Shown piece by piece: positions 19,421-28,237 of a DNA stretch of 34,017 nucleotides. The notes beneath the pieces were generated by a model, which saw only the letters and a program-made list of their open reading frames with translations, was not told the DNA's origin and searched no databases. Source of the DNA: Sporisorium sorghi (taxonomy: Eukaryota; Basidiomycota; Ustilaginomycetes; Ustilaginales; Ustilaginaceae); NCBI GenBank assembly GCA_023212695.1, contig JALCCG010000211.1:3546-37562 (forward strand), given 5' to 3'. The position numbers and the translations under genes are program-made. The stretch's first letter is position 1. Every line of letters starts with the position of its first letter.

Positions 19421-22400
19421 ATGCTGCGCAGCGCCGTCAGCCGCACCACCCTCAAGGCCGTCGGTCAGGGCGGCCTCGGTGGATCCTCCAGCCACGCTGA
19501 GGCCATGCATCCTAACCTCGGACTGCACAGCGCTGCCGCCACCGGCAACATTGGCCTCGTAAAGTTCGCTCTCGAAAACGGTCAGCCCGCCAACAGCAAC
19601 CTCAACGGCATCTTGCCTCTCCACGCCGCCTGCTCGGGTGGCAGCGAACAGAGCGTACGCATGCTCATCTTCCACGGCGCCGACGTCAACGCTCCTCGTC
19701 TCAAAGCAAAGGGCTCCACTGGCGGTCCAGGCGCAGAAGGCTCCACTCCTCTCCATTTTGCCGCTGCCAATGGTCACCTCGAGATCGTGCGCATCCTCCT
19801 CGAAGCCGGTGCACGTCCTGCTGCTGCCGACAAGGATGGCGTCGTCCCAGAGGCACTCGCGCTTGGCAACCGTCACACCGAATGCGCCAACCTCATCCGC
19901 TCCTGGATCTCCGCCTACGGCTCTAACGGTCTTGCCGGCATGGTCGAACCGCGCGAGACCGTCAGCGGCCATGTCACCCTCGGCCCCGCAGGCTACATTC
20001 GCTATGCTGCCTCGCGAAGGAGCGACTCACCACTCTCACCCACCAGCGCATCAAAGAGCTTACAACCCACTGCAACCTCTTCCACCAACGCCGCATCCGC
20101 ATCAGCCTCGTCGCACCTCTCCACCTTGTCCACCCCACCCTCGTCTTCGCATCTCACCACTCCCTCGTCCCTTGACCCACTTTCCGCCGGCGGTTCGCGC
20201 CAACCGCCCTCCTTCAAAGGCGCATCCCTCTCCAAGACGAGCTCCAATCCCAACCTTCGAAATCCAACTTCCTCGGCTGCAACGCCGCCGCTTCGCATCG
20301 CATCGCCTGCCTCGCTCTCGGCAGTCCAGTCACCGTCCCAATCCCAGTTCTACTCTGCATCAGCAATCCCCAGTGCAATCGCAACGTCGCCCGGTCTCGG
20401 CTCCTTCCCAACAGTGCATCCGCAATACGACTCTGCTAATGCCAGTGGTGCTGCTGCCAGTGCATCGAGCAGCGGGCGCGAGTCAAAGAGGAGACCCTCG
20501 CTTCCTTCCATCCTCGAAAAAGCTGCACATCCAGCCGCCTCCTTGCGAGCGGCACTGGCCAGTGGCTCTTCTGCCCAGTCTTCCGCAAGCTTGTCCCAAG
20601 CCTCATTGAGCAGATACCTCGACCACTCGTACGATGCCACCACCTCAAGTCCCGGCAAGAAACACGGAAAACTGGCTGGAAAACGCAGTCTCTCCCACAT
20701 TCTCAGGAAAGCCACCGGTTCCAGCACAGCCAGCAGCCACCAGTCCGCTTTGCCGCCTTCGTCTAGCTCCTCTTTCACCGATGCCGCGTCCGTGGGTAGC
20801 AGAAGTAGCCTACTGGGTGGCGGTGGAATCAACATGGATGCCCTAGCAAAGCCCGGTCGCACACCTGGCAGATCCTTCGACCATCAGCGGCCGCTGGCTG
20901 CCGCTTCTCAGCGCACTGCACGGCGCAACACCGCCTTTGAGAGCTCAGCTGACGATCCAGAGCCCTGGAACCACTCGACACCCGTTCCCCCACCCCTGCC
21001 CACCTCCCGCTCAGATGCTGCTGTGGTTGGTCAGCAGCGCACCCTCCGCAATGCTTCTTCCTCTTCATCACTTTCAGCAGCGCGCGAGCCGTCTCTTGCC
21101 GGCGTTCAGGTCGGTCGTACCCGGGCGGGGTCGAATGAGCAGATCTCGACAAGCGCACGATTTCCGCTACGTGCCAATGCGTCGCTCGACTTGCTGCGTC
21201 CGACCGGTCACTTTGGTCAGAGCGACGATCAAGCCAATCTCATCGCGACGGCAACAGGCGGTAAAAGCACAGAACGGTACAGAGCAACTTCGAACCAGAA
21301 CAGTCGCATCGATGCCATGCGGCGACTGGCATCTGGCTCGGACGGCTCGAGCCAATACGGTGGAGCATCAGCTGGCGTTCCTCATCCTGCCGGCAGGGAC
21401 AGGTCCGTCAGTGGATCCAGCACCCAGAGCGCCAGTACCACCGACAACGAACGCAGCCAGGCGCACTCTACTTTGGAGGAGGCGGCCGAAGAAGAGGACT
21501 TGCAAGAGTTCCTCGATCATACCGTCTCGGAAGCGGGCGATCACACCATGGACGGCGGCGAACGTCACGACTCGCATAAGCTCCCTGCTGGATTGCGCAC
21601 CATGACAGCACTCCGGCAGCAGAGCGGCAAAGATGCTGGCGATGCTCAGGCGGCAGAATCCGCGGCGGTGGGTCGTGCCACTCCGACTGCTCTTGGCACT
21701 GCTGCAAATGACGACGGGTCGAGAAGCAGTGGCATCAGCGCTCCGTCGAGTCGCATGACGCGCGATCGATCCGGCAGTCACGTCTCTGCAGTCAGCTCGA
21801 GTTCTCAGTCCGGTCACAGCTCACGTGGACTCGATTCGGGCCCACGAAGCTCTCCGGGCCTCGCACCAAGCTACCAGGCCCTGTCGATTGCCGAAGAGAA
21901 CGGCCTGACGTCCAATGTCGCACCCACATCTGCGCTGGGCAGCTCGTCCACATTGCTGAACCGTGCTGGTCGGGCTTCTTCAGTTTCCGAGAGTGTTACA
22001 AGTCATGCCTCGTCGTCTTCGCTCCGTTCCAACTACCTCAGTGCTGCAGAGCAAGCGCAAGCCATCCTGAACCACGAGGCTCCCTACACCTCGGATGGTC
22101 CAGACGGCACAAGCACTTCGTTGGCAGCACAGCTCGCCGCGTACGGAGAAGCACTCGCCATGGAGAGGAGGCGAGCGGGAGATGCTCGCACTGGGCCGTC
22201 GCCCAGTCTGAGCGCCAGGGGAAGCAACGCAGCGCTGCGTTCCAAGCTGCCGAGTGTGAGCGAAGATCAATCACCTTCGCGCTCAGCAGGTCACAACTCG
22301 CGTAGCTTCTCGGTCAGCGAGCATCGCATGCCCAACTATCCAGCCACCGCAGCACAGTCGTACAATCGACGTGTATCGCGCAGACCGCACAGCAGCGAGG

Positions 22401-23521
22401 GTCGTCAGTCGCAAGATGGAGCCAAGCGCGGATTCTTTGGTGCAGCTACTGCCACGATCGGTCCTTCGACCCTGTCAGCCACAGACAGGGCCAGACCGGG
22501 GCTCGACAGGAGTCCGGCTGCTACCGAAAGCATGCAGAGACAGGCGCAAGTGGCACCATCATCGAATTCGCCCCCCGAGCGTGGCGAAACCGCATCGCCC
22601 AATTTGGCCGGTCTCGGGAGGTTTGGATCGCCTATGCATGTGGACTCTGTGAAGACTTCGGCAGGGGCTGCTTCCGGGCCGACGACTGCGTCTGGACAAG
22701 CCGTGGCAGTGGCAGGCAGCCGTGCTCTTGCCGTTGATCAAAGCGAAGACGTCGGGCCCACGGTACCGCCCAAAGACCAGCCGCGGCGTCGACACGAGCC
22801 CGTCGTGTTAAGCTCCGCTTTCGGTCTGCCCCTCAGCATGGGCGGCGCTCAAGGTGGTGATGCAACAGTCACAGAAGCAGGTGACGACGACGAAGACGAT
22901 CCCAAGACACCGGTGCTGGGTGGCACCAGGGCAGTGCTCGACAAGTTTGAACCTTCGCCTGGCAGCCTGCATCGACACAGCCCTTCATTGCCGACGAAGC
23001 TGAGCTCGTACGACCGCTTACCGCGTGCCTCTTTGGCCGACGCTGTCGACACGAGCAGCACGTTGAGTGCGACGCCGCCCGTGCCGCCGCCTCGGAAAGA
23101 GTCGATCCATGCACCAGCGCTTGGCGGGCTGGGCATCGATGCCGCGAGCATCAGCACCGACAGTCGCATGCTGACGCCAGACTCGGCCATGTGGGCATCG
23201 TGGCGAGCAGACGACGGGGCGAGCAGTCATGAGGATGTCATGAGCCAAGACAAGACGATGGGTTCCACCTCTTCGAGTCGGTGGGAAGGGCTGAGGAGGC
23301 CCAGTCTCAACATGCTTCGCAGTGCTACTTCGTCGTCGACGCACTCGCAGACGCCCAGCCACTCTTCGTCTGTCGGAGGATACAGTCACGGCCGCTTTTC
23401 CACGGACGAGAGCATGGCAGATGGCAAAGCAGACGTAGCAGCTTCGGCTGGAGGTGGCGGTGGTACAGGCAAGCGCAGGTTGGTGCGCACTCTTCTCAAC
23501 AAAGCAAAGGGTTCCACCTGA
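19421..23521 (+). CDS. Large ankyrin-repeat protein with long low-complexity tail, function unknown
   Basis: A 1366-residue protein without introns. Residues about 33-165 form four ankyrin-type repeats: LGLHSAAATGNIGLVKFALE, GILPLHAACSGGSEQSVRML, STPLHFAAANGHLEIVRILL and a degenerate fourth (GVVPEALALGNRHTECANLI). Everything after about 190 is Ser/Ala/Thr/Pro-rich and probably disordered. It includes proline motifs of the SH3-ligand kind (PVPPPLP, TVPPKDQPRRR, PVPPPRKES), an acidic patch (EEAAEEEDLQEF), the motif SRSFSVSEHR at about 960-969 and a basic C-terminus (GKRRLVRTLLNKAKGST). This layout suggests a scaffold regulated by phosphorylation; that is inference, and I cannot name a characterised orthologue. 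The ATG at 19421 directly precedes the repeats after a CT-rich leader. Confidence 0.85.
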   Translation: MLRSAVSRTTLKAVGQGGLGGSSSHAEAMHPNLGLHSAAATGNIGLVKFALENGQPANSNLNGILPLHAACSGGSEQSVRMLIFHGADVNAPRLKAKGSTGGPGAEGSTPLHFAAANGHLEIVRILLEAGARPAAADKDGVVPEALALGNRHTECANLIRSWISAYGSNGLAGMVEPRETVSGHVTLGPAGYIRYAASRRSDSPLSPTSASKSLQPTATSSTNAASASASSHLSTLSTPPSSSHLTTPSSLDPLSAGGSRQPPSFKGASLSKTSSNPNLRNPTSSAATPPLRIASPASLSAVQSPSQSQFYSASAIPSAIATSPGLGSFPTVHPQYDSANASGAAASASSSGRESKRRPSLPSILEKAAHPAASLRAALASGSSAQSSASLSQASLSRYLDHSYDATTSSPGKKHGKLAGKRSLSHILRKATGSSTASSHQSALPPSSSSSFTDAASVGSRSSLLGGGGINMDALAKPGRTPGRSFDHQRPLAAASQRTARRNTAFESSADDPEPWNHSTPVPPPLPTSRSDAAVVGQQRTLRNASSSSSLSAAREPSLAGVQVGRTRAGSNEQISTSARFPLRANASLDLLRPTGHFGQSDDQANLIATATGGKSTERYRATSNQNSRIDAMRRLASGSDGSSQYGGASAGVPHPAGRDRSVSGSSTQSASTTDNERSQAHSTLEEAAEEEDLQEFLDHTVSEAGDHTMDGGERHDSHKLPAGLRTMTALRQQSGKDAGDAQAAESAAVGRATPTALGTAANDDGSRSSGISAPSSRMTRDRSGSHVSAVSSSSQSGHSSRGLDSGPRSSPGLAPSYQALSIAEENGLTSNVAPTSALGSSSTLLNRAGRASSVSESVTSHASSSSLRSNYLSAAEQAQAILNHEAPYTSDGPDGTSTSLAAQLAAYGEALAMERRRAGDARTGPSPSLSARGSNAALRSKLPSVSEDQSPSRSAGHNSRSFSVSEHRMPNYPATAAQSYNRRVSRRPHSSEGRQSQDGAKRGFFGAATATIGPSTLSATDRARPGLDRSPAATESMQRQAQVAPSSNSPPERGETASPNLAGLGRFGSPMHVDSVKTSAGAASGPTTASGQAVAVAGSRALAVDQSEDVGPTVPPKDQPRRRHEPVVLSSAFGLPLSMGGAQGGDATVTEAGDDDEDDPKTPVLGGTRAVLDKFEPSPGSLHRHSPSLPTKLSSYDRLPRASLADAVDTSSTLSATPPVPPPRKESIHAPALGGLGIDAASISTDSRMLTPDSAMWASWRADDGASSHEDVMSQDKTMGSTSSSRWEGLRRPSLNMLRSATSSSTHSQTPSHSSSVGGYSHGRFSTDESMADGKADVAASAGGGGGTGKRRLVRTLLNKAKGST

Positions 23522-23922
23522 ATGTAGTATTTATGTCTTAGCAGCAAGCAGCAGCAGCAACATCATCCGAATCCGTATCGCATTGCAGCGTCTACGACCG
23601 ATCTATCAGTCTTGGTCTTGGTGACGGGTTGGACCAGCGTCGAACCGTGTGAGGGAGAGTGCGACTTGCTGAGACTGTATGGTGTGATGCTGCGTCGGAA
23701 GCTAAAGTAGCGTGTCGCGAACGGAACTTCGCGTTGAGAAGCTTTGGAATGAGCACGGGCCAGAAATGTAAGCGCAGAACGTTGCATCAGACGGGCGGAA
23801 ATAAGCTTCTCGACTGAGCTGCGCTTCTCGCACAGCGGGGGCATCTCGTCTTTGTGTCCACCTTCTACGTCCAGTAAGCTCAAATACATCCGTCACCACC
23901 ACCATTCCGAGAAGCAATCAAG
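23522..23922. other. Intergenic region between the ankyrin and peroxiredoxin genes
   Basis: 401 bp holding the ankyrin gene 3' flank and the peroxiredoxin promoter. A CAG/CAA-rich run lies near 23541-23562. No gene was recognised. Confidence 0.6.
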
Positions 23923-24579
23923 ATGAGCACAGAAACTGCAGCTCCTCGACGCAGTGCACGCAACGCCGGCAAGCCTGCACCCGCTCCCGCTGCTGCGCCG
24001 GCTGCAGCGACGAAGAGAAAGTCGACCGCCGACGCAGGTAGCGAGAAGAAAGCCAAGCCTGCTGCTGCTGCACCCTCCGCTGGTCAGCTCAAAGTCGGCG
24101 ACAAAATGCCGTCGTTCAAGCTCAAGCTGCAAGACGGGTCCGAGTTCGACACTGGCACGCTCAAGAACGCCGTGCTGTTCTCGTAAGTCCCCCCCCCCCC
24201 CTCCCACTCCTCACCTTCCTGATCCATCTCACTAACACCGTTTTCGCGCAGCTATCCACGAGCCAACACGTCGGGCTGCACGACACAAGCCAAACTGTAC
24301 CGCGACAACCACACCTCGTTCACTTCGGCCGACTACACGGTGTACGGCCTCTCGAACGACTCGCCCACCTCGCTCAGCTCGTGGAAGTCCAAGCAGTCGT
24401 TTCCGTACGACCTGATCTCGGACCCGCAGCGCAAGCTCATCAAGGCCCTCACGGGCTCGGATGACAAGACGCGCAGAAGCCATTTTGTGGTAGATGCAGA
24501 GGGCAAGCTCGCGTTCGTAGAGCTGTCGGTGAAGCCCGTCGAGAGCTGGGAGTCGGCTTTGGCGTTTTGTCAGAAGTAG
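23923..24579 (+). CDS. Nuclear Dot5/BCP-type peroxiredoxin (PrxQ class), two exons
   Basis: Thiol peroxidase that reduces hydrogen peroxide and alkyl hydroperoxides. Exons are 23923-24182 and 24252-24579, joined at S87 (TC|C) through a 69-nt intron with GTAAGT donor and cgcag acceptor, giving 195 residues. Residues 1-52 are basic and Ala/Pro-rich (RRSARNAGK, TKRKST, EKKAK), resembling the nuclear N-terminus of yeast Dot5. The AhpC/TSA fold follows: LKVGDKMPSFKLKLQDG, then YPRANTSGCTTQAKLYRDN with the peroxidatic C96, SFPYDLISDPQRKLI, and RRSHFVVD supplying the conserved Arg. The residue five positions after C96, where E. coli BCP and yeast Dot5 have the resolving Cys, is K101. The only other Cys is C193, third from the end. 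It therefore acts either as a 1-Cys enzyme or with an unusual resolving Cys. Intron retention would stop directly after residue 87. Confidence 0.92.
24183..24251 (+). other. Peroxiredoxin-gene intron, 69 nt, with poly(C) run
   Basis: GTAAGT is followed at once by an almost pure C tract (about 12 C, then CTCCC), CTAAC as a branch-site candidate near 24232, and acceptor ttcgcgcag. The codon created by reading into the donor is TAA. Confidence 0.9.
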
Positions 24580-24645
24580 TGGGGAAAGGTTTGTATGCGT
24601 AGACTACGGCTTAGACCACGTTGATCATTGTGAAGAGGAGGACGG
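24580..24645. other. 66-bp convergent gap between two stop codons
   Basis: Only 66 bp separate the stop codons of the peroxiredoxin gene (+) and the next gene (-). Their 3' untranslated regions almost certainly overlap in antisense. Confidence 0.7.
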
Positions 24646-26382
24646 CTAGCGCAGTTTGACAGCGTGTCCTTGTTTGAGCGGCAAGAGCCTGTTTGGGAGT
24701 GTAGGGCCGAACTGGGCGGTGAGGAAGGTGAAGAGTCGAACGTCTTCCTCCTCGCTACGTGTATTGATTGCGTTGGGTGGCGGCTCATCGTCGGCGTCCC
24801 ATTCGTCGGGCGCCTCTTCTTCTTTCCTCCCTACTGGTCCTTGCCCCGCTTCCACCACTGGTGCAGCAGGCAAAATGTCCGTGCCGAGCAGCAGCATCTG
24901 AATCCAAAACCCGTCCTCCTCCCCTCCCTCCGCCTCTCCCTTCCGCACATCATCACCAGCAATCATATCCCTGACCCTCGCCGAAACAGGCATGTGCATA
25001 TACGCCTGCCTCGCAATCTCCCACGCAGCCCCCCTCACCGCCGGCACCGCCTGCAGCACCACCAGCCGCTGCCACCCGTCCAACTCACCCCCACTGAGCA
25101 ACCGCGACAGCGCAAACGGGTCGACGTCGCGCAGTGCAGCGTACACGGTATCGCACACCTTTAGATGCGGTCCCAGCCCTTCGCCGTACAAGCGGACGAG
25201 TGTGGCTTTGAGACCCGTATACTCCCCCAGCCCGCGATGCAGCGCGTGAACCGCCGCGGCGCCGGACTCCGGGGCAGCGTACTGTCCCAACCGCGTCGCT
25301 CTCCCCGACAGACACAGCGTGTGCAGCAAGTACAGCGCGACCATTCCCCAGCGCCTTTCCTCCTCACCCGTCGGGACGGGCTGGATGCCAAGCTGCCGCG
25401 CGAGCAGCTGCACGTCTCCGCTCCCCACACCAGCCCTTATGGACGGGTACATCTCCAGCACCAGCCTCGGCAGCGTCGCGGCGAGCTGCGGCACATCGCC
25501 ACACACCACCGCCAGGCACGCTGACAGCTCGTACACCTCGACTGCAAACGCATCTTCGCGCTTACTCGCGACGAGCGCTTCGCGCAGCTTGCGCACCTGC
25601 AGCAGGGTTTGCTGCAGCTCATCCTCCCCCTTCCCCACTCCCTCGGCGGGGGCCCCGGGCAGGTAGCGACGCATGTCGAGCACACACACCGCGGGGTGCG
25701 GGGCGAGCAGCGGGAGAGCCTTCTCCGTGAGACGGGTGGAGATGTACGCGCGCAGCTCAGCTTGCACGTGCGGCAGGGTGAGGTCCATGCTGCCTTGCGC
25801 GGAGAGGGTGGTGGAGAGCGAGGCGGCGGAGTCGAGCCCGCGTGAAGGGGAGGCGAGGAGGGACAGCCGGTCGAGCGGCTTGCCGCCCAGCGGGCGCGTG
25901 GCGGGGCGTATCTGCAGACCGTCGTTGCGTATGGTGCGATTCGCGGGGGCAGATGAGGGAGGTGGGAGTGTGGTGGAGGATTGGACGGATGTTGACGGCG
26001 GCCAGGGTGCGAGTGAGGTCTGGGCAAGTGTGGATGCCAGGGCGGAGATGGAGCGGTCTTGGGCGGTGGTGGTGCGGGAGGGTGGAGTGGTGGCCCAGCG
26101 GGAGCCTGCGGATCCCACTGCTGCTGAGCTTGATGGTGGTGGAGCTGGACGTGAGGACCTCCATGTGCTGGAGGTTGAGGCTGTTGGTGCTGCGTCCGAG
26201 CGAGATCGCCATGATGAAGAAGTACTCGCTGACGAGCCGAGTGAGGTGTCCGTCGAGGAGGATGAGGTGTTGGTGGTGGCCCATCGACTTTGCTGTGTTC
26301 CATTGGCCGATGCAGGCTGCTGCTGCTGCGTCGTCCGCAGATGGGCCGCTCGCGAGCTTGACCATTTGGACTGGTCTGTCAT
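24646..26382 (-). CDS. Probable SAC3/GANP (LENG8/THP3-like) helical-repeat protein
   Basis: A 578-residue frame from the ATG at 26382; the frame stays open upstream, but only a TTG at 26469 precedes this ATG. Residues 1-130 are Ser/Thr/Gln-rich with five spaced Trp motifs (SKW7, SRW34, SSW58, STW74, SRW96), SRWATT occurring twice. Residues about 200-480 are helical: EDAFAVEVYELSACLAVVCG, a long Leu-rich region with WGMVALYLLHTLC, a DVDPFALSRLL segment and WEIARQAYMHMPVS. The order and spacing recall the SAC3/GANP domain of LENG8/Thp3 (VYExHARIALExGD... A-L-A... FFRLY ... LPVSYL). Proteins of that kind act in mRNA processing or export; Rpn12-like proteasome subunits share the fold. The match is from memory and distant. 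The C-terminus is acidic (EEEAPDEWDADDEPP) then LFTFLTAQFGPTLPNRLLPL. No intron is required. Confidence 0.6.
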   Translation of the reverse strand: MTDQSKWSSSRAAHLRTTQQQQPASANGTQQSRWATTNTSSSSTDTSLGSSASTSSSWRSRSDAAPTASTSSTWRSSRPAPPPSSSAAVGSAGSRWATTPPSRTTTAQDRSISALASTLAQTSLAPWPPSTSVQSSTTLPPPSSAPANRTIRNDGLQIRPATRPLGGKPLDRLSLLASPSRGLDSAASLSTTLSAQGSMDLTLPHVQAELRAYISTRLTEKALPLLAPHPAVCVLDMRRYLPGAPAEGVGKGEDELQQTLLQVRKLREALVASKREDAFAVEVYELSACLAVVCGDVPQLAATLPRLVLEMYPSIRAGVGSGDVQLLARQLGIQPVPTGEEERRWGMVALYLLHTLCLSGRATRLGQYAAPESGAAAVHALHRGLGEYTGLKATLVRLYGEGLGPHLKVCDTVYAALRDVDPFALSRLLSGGELDGWQRLVVLQAVPAVRGAAWEIARQAYMHMPVSARVRDMIAGDDVRKGEAEGGEEDGFWIQMLLLGTDILPAAPVVEAGQGPVGRKEEEAPDEWDADDEPPPNAINTRSEEEDVRLFTFLTAQFGPTLPNRLLPLKQGHAVKLR

Positions 26383-26599
26383 GCTGTCCGTCGCCCGCTT
26401 CCTCTCAGTGTCTTGATGGTGATGGAGAGAGAAGAAGCAAGCGCCTTTGACAGCGGCAAACCTCAACAAAACCCATTTCCTCGGCTGTCGCGCACATCAA
26501 ACAAGGCCGCAGAACGGACTCTTGAAATGACTTTTTCCTCTTCTCCTTCCTTCCATCTTCTCACTCACCTTCCAACGACCACACCACTGCTCAGCGACA
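26383..26599. promoter_or_regulatory. 217-bp shared divergent promoter region (SAC3-like / PTPA)
   Basis: The two start codons face away from each other across 217 bp, so both promoters must fit here or overlap the coding ends. The stretch next to PTPA is CT-rich (cttcctttccatcttctcactc). No TATA box was recognised. Confidence 0.6.
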
Positions 26600-28237
26600 A
26601 TGCCTCTAATCACACCCGCGCTATGGCGCGCACACCCCTCTAGCCCAACCACCAATCCGGCTGCGGCCTCATCCTCCACCGCCACGCTCGCCGCGCAACC
26701 CCTGCCGCCCCTGCCGCGCATCCCCCTCGACGCCACTACGCTCTCGCGCATCGCCGAGCCCATCAAAAGAATCGCCTCTGACGACGACGTCGAGCGCTTC
26801 CAGCAGTCTGAGGCATATTCCACCTACCTGTTATTCCTGCAGCGCATCTGCGAGGCGTGCGTGGGTAAACCCACGCGCCTCTCCCACAACGAAGGCGACG
26901 CAAGTCCCGTAGGCAAGCTCTTCACGCTGCTGCACACGCTCGACGCATGGACGGACGACATCGCGCCGCAGAGTCGGCCGCAGCGCTTTGGCAATCTAGC
27001 ATTTCGCGACTGGGGTGCACGGCTCACCGAGTGGGTGGATGAGCTGCATGCCGAGCTGCTGCCCGCCTCGCTGCAACCGTTTACGCGCGAGTTGCGGGCG
27101 TACCTGCTCGATGCGTTCGGGAGCTTTACGCGGATCGACTACGGCAGTGGGCACGAGCTGGCGTTCTTTGCGTGGGTGGGCTTGCTCTACCGCCTCGGCT
27201 TCTTCGACGCTACTGCGGAAGGGGAAGGGGAAGAGGTGGCGGATGCGGGGGTGGAGGAGCGGATCGGGCTCGAGGTGTTCCCGCTCTACCTGCTGGTAGT
27301 GTGGCGGCTGCAGGACCGGTACGGTCTCGAGCCGGCGGGGTCGCACGGCGTGTGGGGGCTGGACGACTTCCAGTTCCTGCCGTACGTGATCGGCGCCGCG
27401 CAGCTGCGCACGCAGTCCGCACTGCGCCCCGCCGCAATCGTGCCGCTCTCCTCCCACCCCAGCGTGCTCACGGATCAGCTGGGCGGAAAGGATCCCGCCA
27501 CGCTTATATACTCACCCGTGAGGATCCCGCGCGACCTCCTCACTCTCTCCTCCACGGCTGGTAGTGGTGGTGGTGAGGAGGATGTGGTGGTGCCGAACCT
27601 GTACCTCAGCTCGCTGCTGCGCATCCAGGCGCTCAAGCGCGGTCCGTTTCACGAACACTCACCCCTGCTGCACGATATTGCGACCACAGTGCCGAATTGG
27701 GTCAAGGTGCACATGGGCATGCTCAAGATGTACTGCGCAGAGTGTTTGGGCAAGAAGGTGGTGGTGCAGCATTTCCCATTTGGTGGGGTCGGGTATGTGT
27801 GGTCGGATGGGGCGGTGCTGGGTTCGACGGGGGTGCCTGGAGGAGCCACAGGAGCGGGTGGTGCTGGGGTGACGGGGAGAACAGGGGGAGTAGGGGGTGT
27901 GGGAATGGCGCTGGGCGGCGTGCGCGGGAACATGGGCAGCATGGGCGTGCCTACTGCCAGGGTGAGGGTTGGGGATCATGCAGGGATGGGGGTGGCGAGG
28001 GGTGCACCTGGCGCTGCTGTGCCGACGGGCAGGTTGGGTCATGCACTAGGACTGGGTCCAAGACCGGGTCAGACGAGCAGACCGGTCGCTACGCAAGCTC
28101 CACCCAGCACCGCAGTTCCACCACTCAGAATGCCGGCACCATCACAGACATCTGCACCAACGCGAACAACTGCTCCAACACAAACGCCTGCTCCGCCCAG
28201 AGCAAATCCGGCAGACCAGCCACACCAACGATCTTGA
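26600..28237 (+). CDS. Serine/threonine-protein phosphatase 2A activator (PTPA; Rrd1/Rrd2-type peptidyl-prolyl isomerase)
   Basis: PTPA proteins bind the PP2A catalytic subunit with ATP and help to switch it into the active, metal-loaded form; they also show prolyl isomerase activity. The 545-residue product covers the whole PTPA domain at about 45-395. Conserved blocks in order are LHTLDAWTDDIAPQSRPQRF, GNLAFRDWGARL, GSFTRIDYGSGHELAFFAW (about 174-192), the hallmark GSHGVWGLDDFQFLPYVIG (about 247-265), HSPLLHDIATTVPNW, and KVVVQHFPFG near the end. After about residue 400 an extra 140-residue tail follows, first Gly/Val/Met-rich (GGVGGVGMALGG) and then Pro/Thr/Ala-rich (APTRTTAPTQTPAPP), not present in yeast Rrd1. 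Yeast has two paralogues; I cannot tell which one this corresponds to. The start at 26600 follows a CT-rich leader. No intron. Confidence 0.95.
   Translation: MPLITPALWRAHPSSPTTNPAAASSSTATLAAQPLPPLPRIPLDATTLSRIAEPIKRIASDDDVERFQQSEAYSTYLLFLQRICEACVGKPTRLSHNEGDASPVGKLFTLLHTLDAWTDDIAPQSRPQRFGNLAFRDWGARLTEWVDELHAELLPASLQPFTRELRAYLLDAFGSFTRIDYGSGHELAFFAWVGLLYRLGFFDATAEGEGEEVADAGVEERIGLEVFPLYLLVVWRLQDRYGLEPAGSHGVWGLDDFQFLPYVIGAAQLRTQSALRPAAIVPLSSHPSVLTDQLGGKDPATLIYSPVRIPRDLLTLSSTAGSGGGEEDVVVPNLYLSSLLRIQALKRGPFHEHSPLLHDIATTVPNWVKVHMGMLKMYCAECLGKKVVVQHFPFGGVGYVWSDGAVLGSTGVPGGATGAGGAGVTGRTGGVGGVGMALGGVRGNMGSMGVPTARVRVGDHAGMGVARGAPGAAVPTGRLGHALGLGPRPGQTSRPVATQAPPSTAVPPLRMPAPSQTSAPTRTTAPTQTPAPPRANPADQPHQRS

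Noticed and set aside
26383..26469. 29-residue upstream extension of the SAC3-like protein
   Set aside because: It begins at a TTG, not an ATG; the first ATG in frame is at 26382.
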